Positions 62,950-64,000 of a stretch of 64,000 nucleotides of DNA are shown here, in pieces. The DNA is from Dermacentor variabilis (lineage: Eukaryota > Arthropoda > Arachnida > Ixodida > Ixodidae), in the NCBI RefSeq assembly GCF_050947875.1, contig NC_134573.1, positions 31,766,115 to 31,830,114 of the forward strand, written 5' to 3'. Every line of letters begins with the position of its first letter. The first letter of the stretch is position 1. Below the pieces are notes generated by a model. It was not told where the DNA came from, did no database searches, and saw only the letters and a list, made by a program, of their open reading frames with translations. The position numbers and the translations under genes are program-made.

Positions 62950-63266
62950 CTTTTTCATAAGTTTTGCTACTTTAACCCTTCTCGTAAAGAAAATCTTTTC
63001 ACCACACCAAGTTCCCTTCTCGCAACGACCATCAACACAAGATTGATGTGTCATTCTTCCTTTTTGCCAAGAGCAGCCACTGTATGAAACCGCCTGCCCG
63101 CCTCCACAGTCTAAATTTGTGACACCACTAATTCAAGATCGCCATTCAAGTTGTCTTACAGTATGATTTTCTATTCTTTCCTTGCACTGCAGCTATTGTA
63201 TATTTTCACCACTTCTTTCTGTTGTGCCTACTAGGCCTTGAAAGTATGTACAATAAATAAATAAAA
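62950..63266 (+). mobile_element. Decayed LINE 3' end
   Basis: One frame reads HKFCYFNPSRKENLFTTPSS, then FLPRAATV, then a stop (TGA 63085-63087, where families have Trp), then NRLPASTV. This is the conserved PRT-x-WNxLP type C-terminus of CR1/Jockey-like non-LTR elements. The copy ends in an (AATA)n tail at 63252-63266. The upstream limit is uncertain, and the rest of the element is missing. Confidence 0.6.
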
Positions 63267-64000
63267 TGGGACGTCATCACCGTCTTGTATGACGTCAGCA
63301 GTGATAAAGAAGGTAGTAAATACAACAACGTTAATGATGAGCAATTATGGGTAAATAATGTGAATAAGGGTGGAATAAATTGCATTAAGGTTCGTACAAA
63401 CAATAGCAGGGTGGATTACCGGAGATTAAGGTAGAATTGTGAAGGACACGTGACAATGTATGAACTTACGTATCATGGTCACGTGACAATTGCAAGTGTA
63501 GATGCATGAAGTGATTAAGCTTTCGCATTTCTAAGTGAATGTCATTTTTTTTTCAAGGATTCTGATGTTACTGGTATGACGGCCACTCCAAAAATGTATC
63601 ATCCAGAAAAAGAACGCCCTTTCACTTACAATTTAATTATCATTATATTTCGTGCTCACAGGAATAATAACATGCAATTAAACACTTCTAGAAAAACTGC
63701 AGTAGCAGAAGGCAAACACGAGAGCAACCTGCACAATTCTGCACGAATATTTCGGTGCCCTTAATAGCCCAACAAAAATGCCGAAATGGAAGAAGCTGTT
63801 TGGATACATTGCTGAACAAACAGGGACGTGCTGTTAGACGAGCCTCTGCTGTACAATGGCATCAACGTACAATTTGCATGGTGAATCCATAAAGAAGACA
63901 CTTATAGAGGCGAGACCACGTTGGAAGTTTTCAAACCGGAATTTCCACGTACTTTGCTAATTTATTCAGAGGTTTACTAAGCTACTGATCTGCTTTCTAA
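63267..64000. other. AT-rich sequence without a recognised gene
   Basis: It contains a full CRE palindrome TGACGTCA at 63290-63297 and two CACGTG motifs (63447-63452 and 63480-63485). Only short open frames were seen. Confidence 0.45.
63447..63485. promoter_or_regulatory. Pair of CACGTG E-boxes in a repeated context
   Basis: GGACACGTGACAAT and GGTCACGTGACAAT occur 33 bases apart. The second fits the extended GTCACGTGAC motif bound by bHLH-zip factors of the MITF/TFEB/USF type. No adjacent gene was recognised. Confidence 0.3.

Overview
The window is eukaryotic nuclear DNA, most likely from a hard tick (Ixodida). It contains a tRNA-derived SINE that resembles the tick Ruka family, an RTE-like non-LTR retrotransposon, fragments of two other LINEs of a kind common in tick genomes, GT-AG splice-site candidates and AATAAA signals. 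No bacterial operon, rRNA, complete cellular tRNA or CRISPR array was seen. The species assignment rests on remembered repeat families and was not checked by a search.

Positions 1 to about 49,673 (three quarters of the window) are one uninterrupted tandem macrosatellite. The standard monomer is about 1,370 bp. It consists of a GC-rich core of about 285 bp, an AT-rich linker, three head-to-tail sub-repeats (a, b, c) of about 307 bp, and a T-rich tract. Diagnostic variants sort the monomers into types. From 1 to about 31 kb they run in X-Y-Z-(V)-W blocks (block offsets 5,475 and 6,236 bp). From about 32 to 43 kb they run as a three-monomer Y'-T-S block (offsets about 4,110 and 4,147 bp). The last 6 kb is increasingly divergent and ends sharply at about 49,673. 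Monomer lengths jump in steps of one sub-repeat (about 750, 1,066, 1,370 and 1,680 bp).

From 49,674 to 53,576 lies a nest of retroelements: a minus-strand tRNA-Lys-like retroposon at the satellite edge, a Ruka-like SINE flanked by a 12-bp target-site duplication, and a 3.2-kb RTE-like LINE. The LINE has a tRNA-Trp-like leader, an APE endonuclease, a reverse transcriptase and a (GAT)n tail. Its coding region is broken by three frameshifts. The SINE appears to have inserted at the 5' edge of the LINE leader.

From 53,577 to 59,960 the DNA is mostly single-copy in appearance, with possible exons of a plus-strand transcript. A segmental duplication is present (55,466-56,088 and 57,026-59,091). 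Its second copy was later hit by a 0.9-kb TIR transposon with a TA target site and by a 5'-truncated minus-strand LINE. From 59,960 to 64,000 there is a 29-bp palindromic minisatellite, a CpG-rich promoter-like region (NRF1-like and CRE palindromes) next to an STPR-like reading frame with an in-frame stop, a second STPR-like small ORF on the minus strand, a perfect hairpin, and the decayed 3' end of another LINE. No intact conventional protein-coding gene could be supported anywhere in the window.
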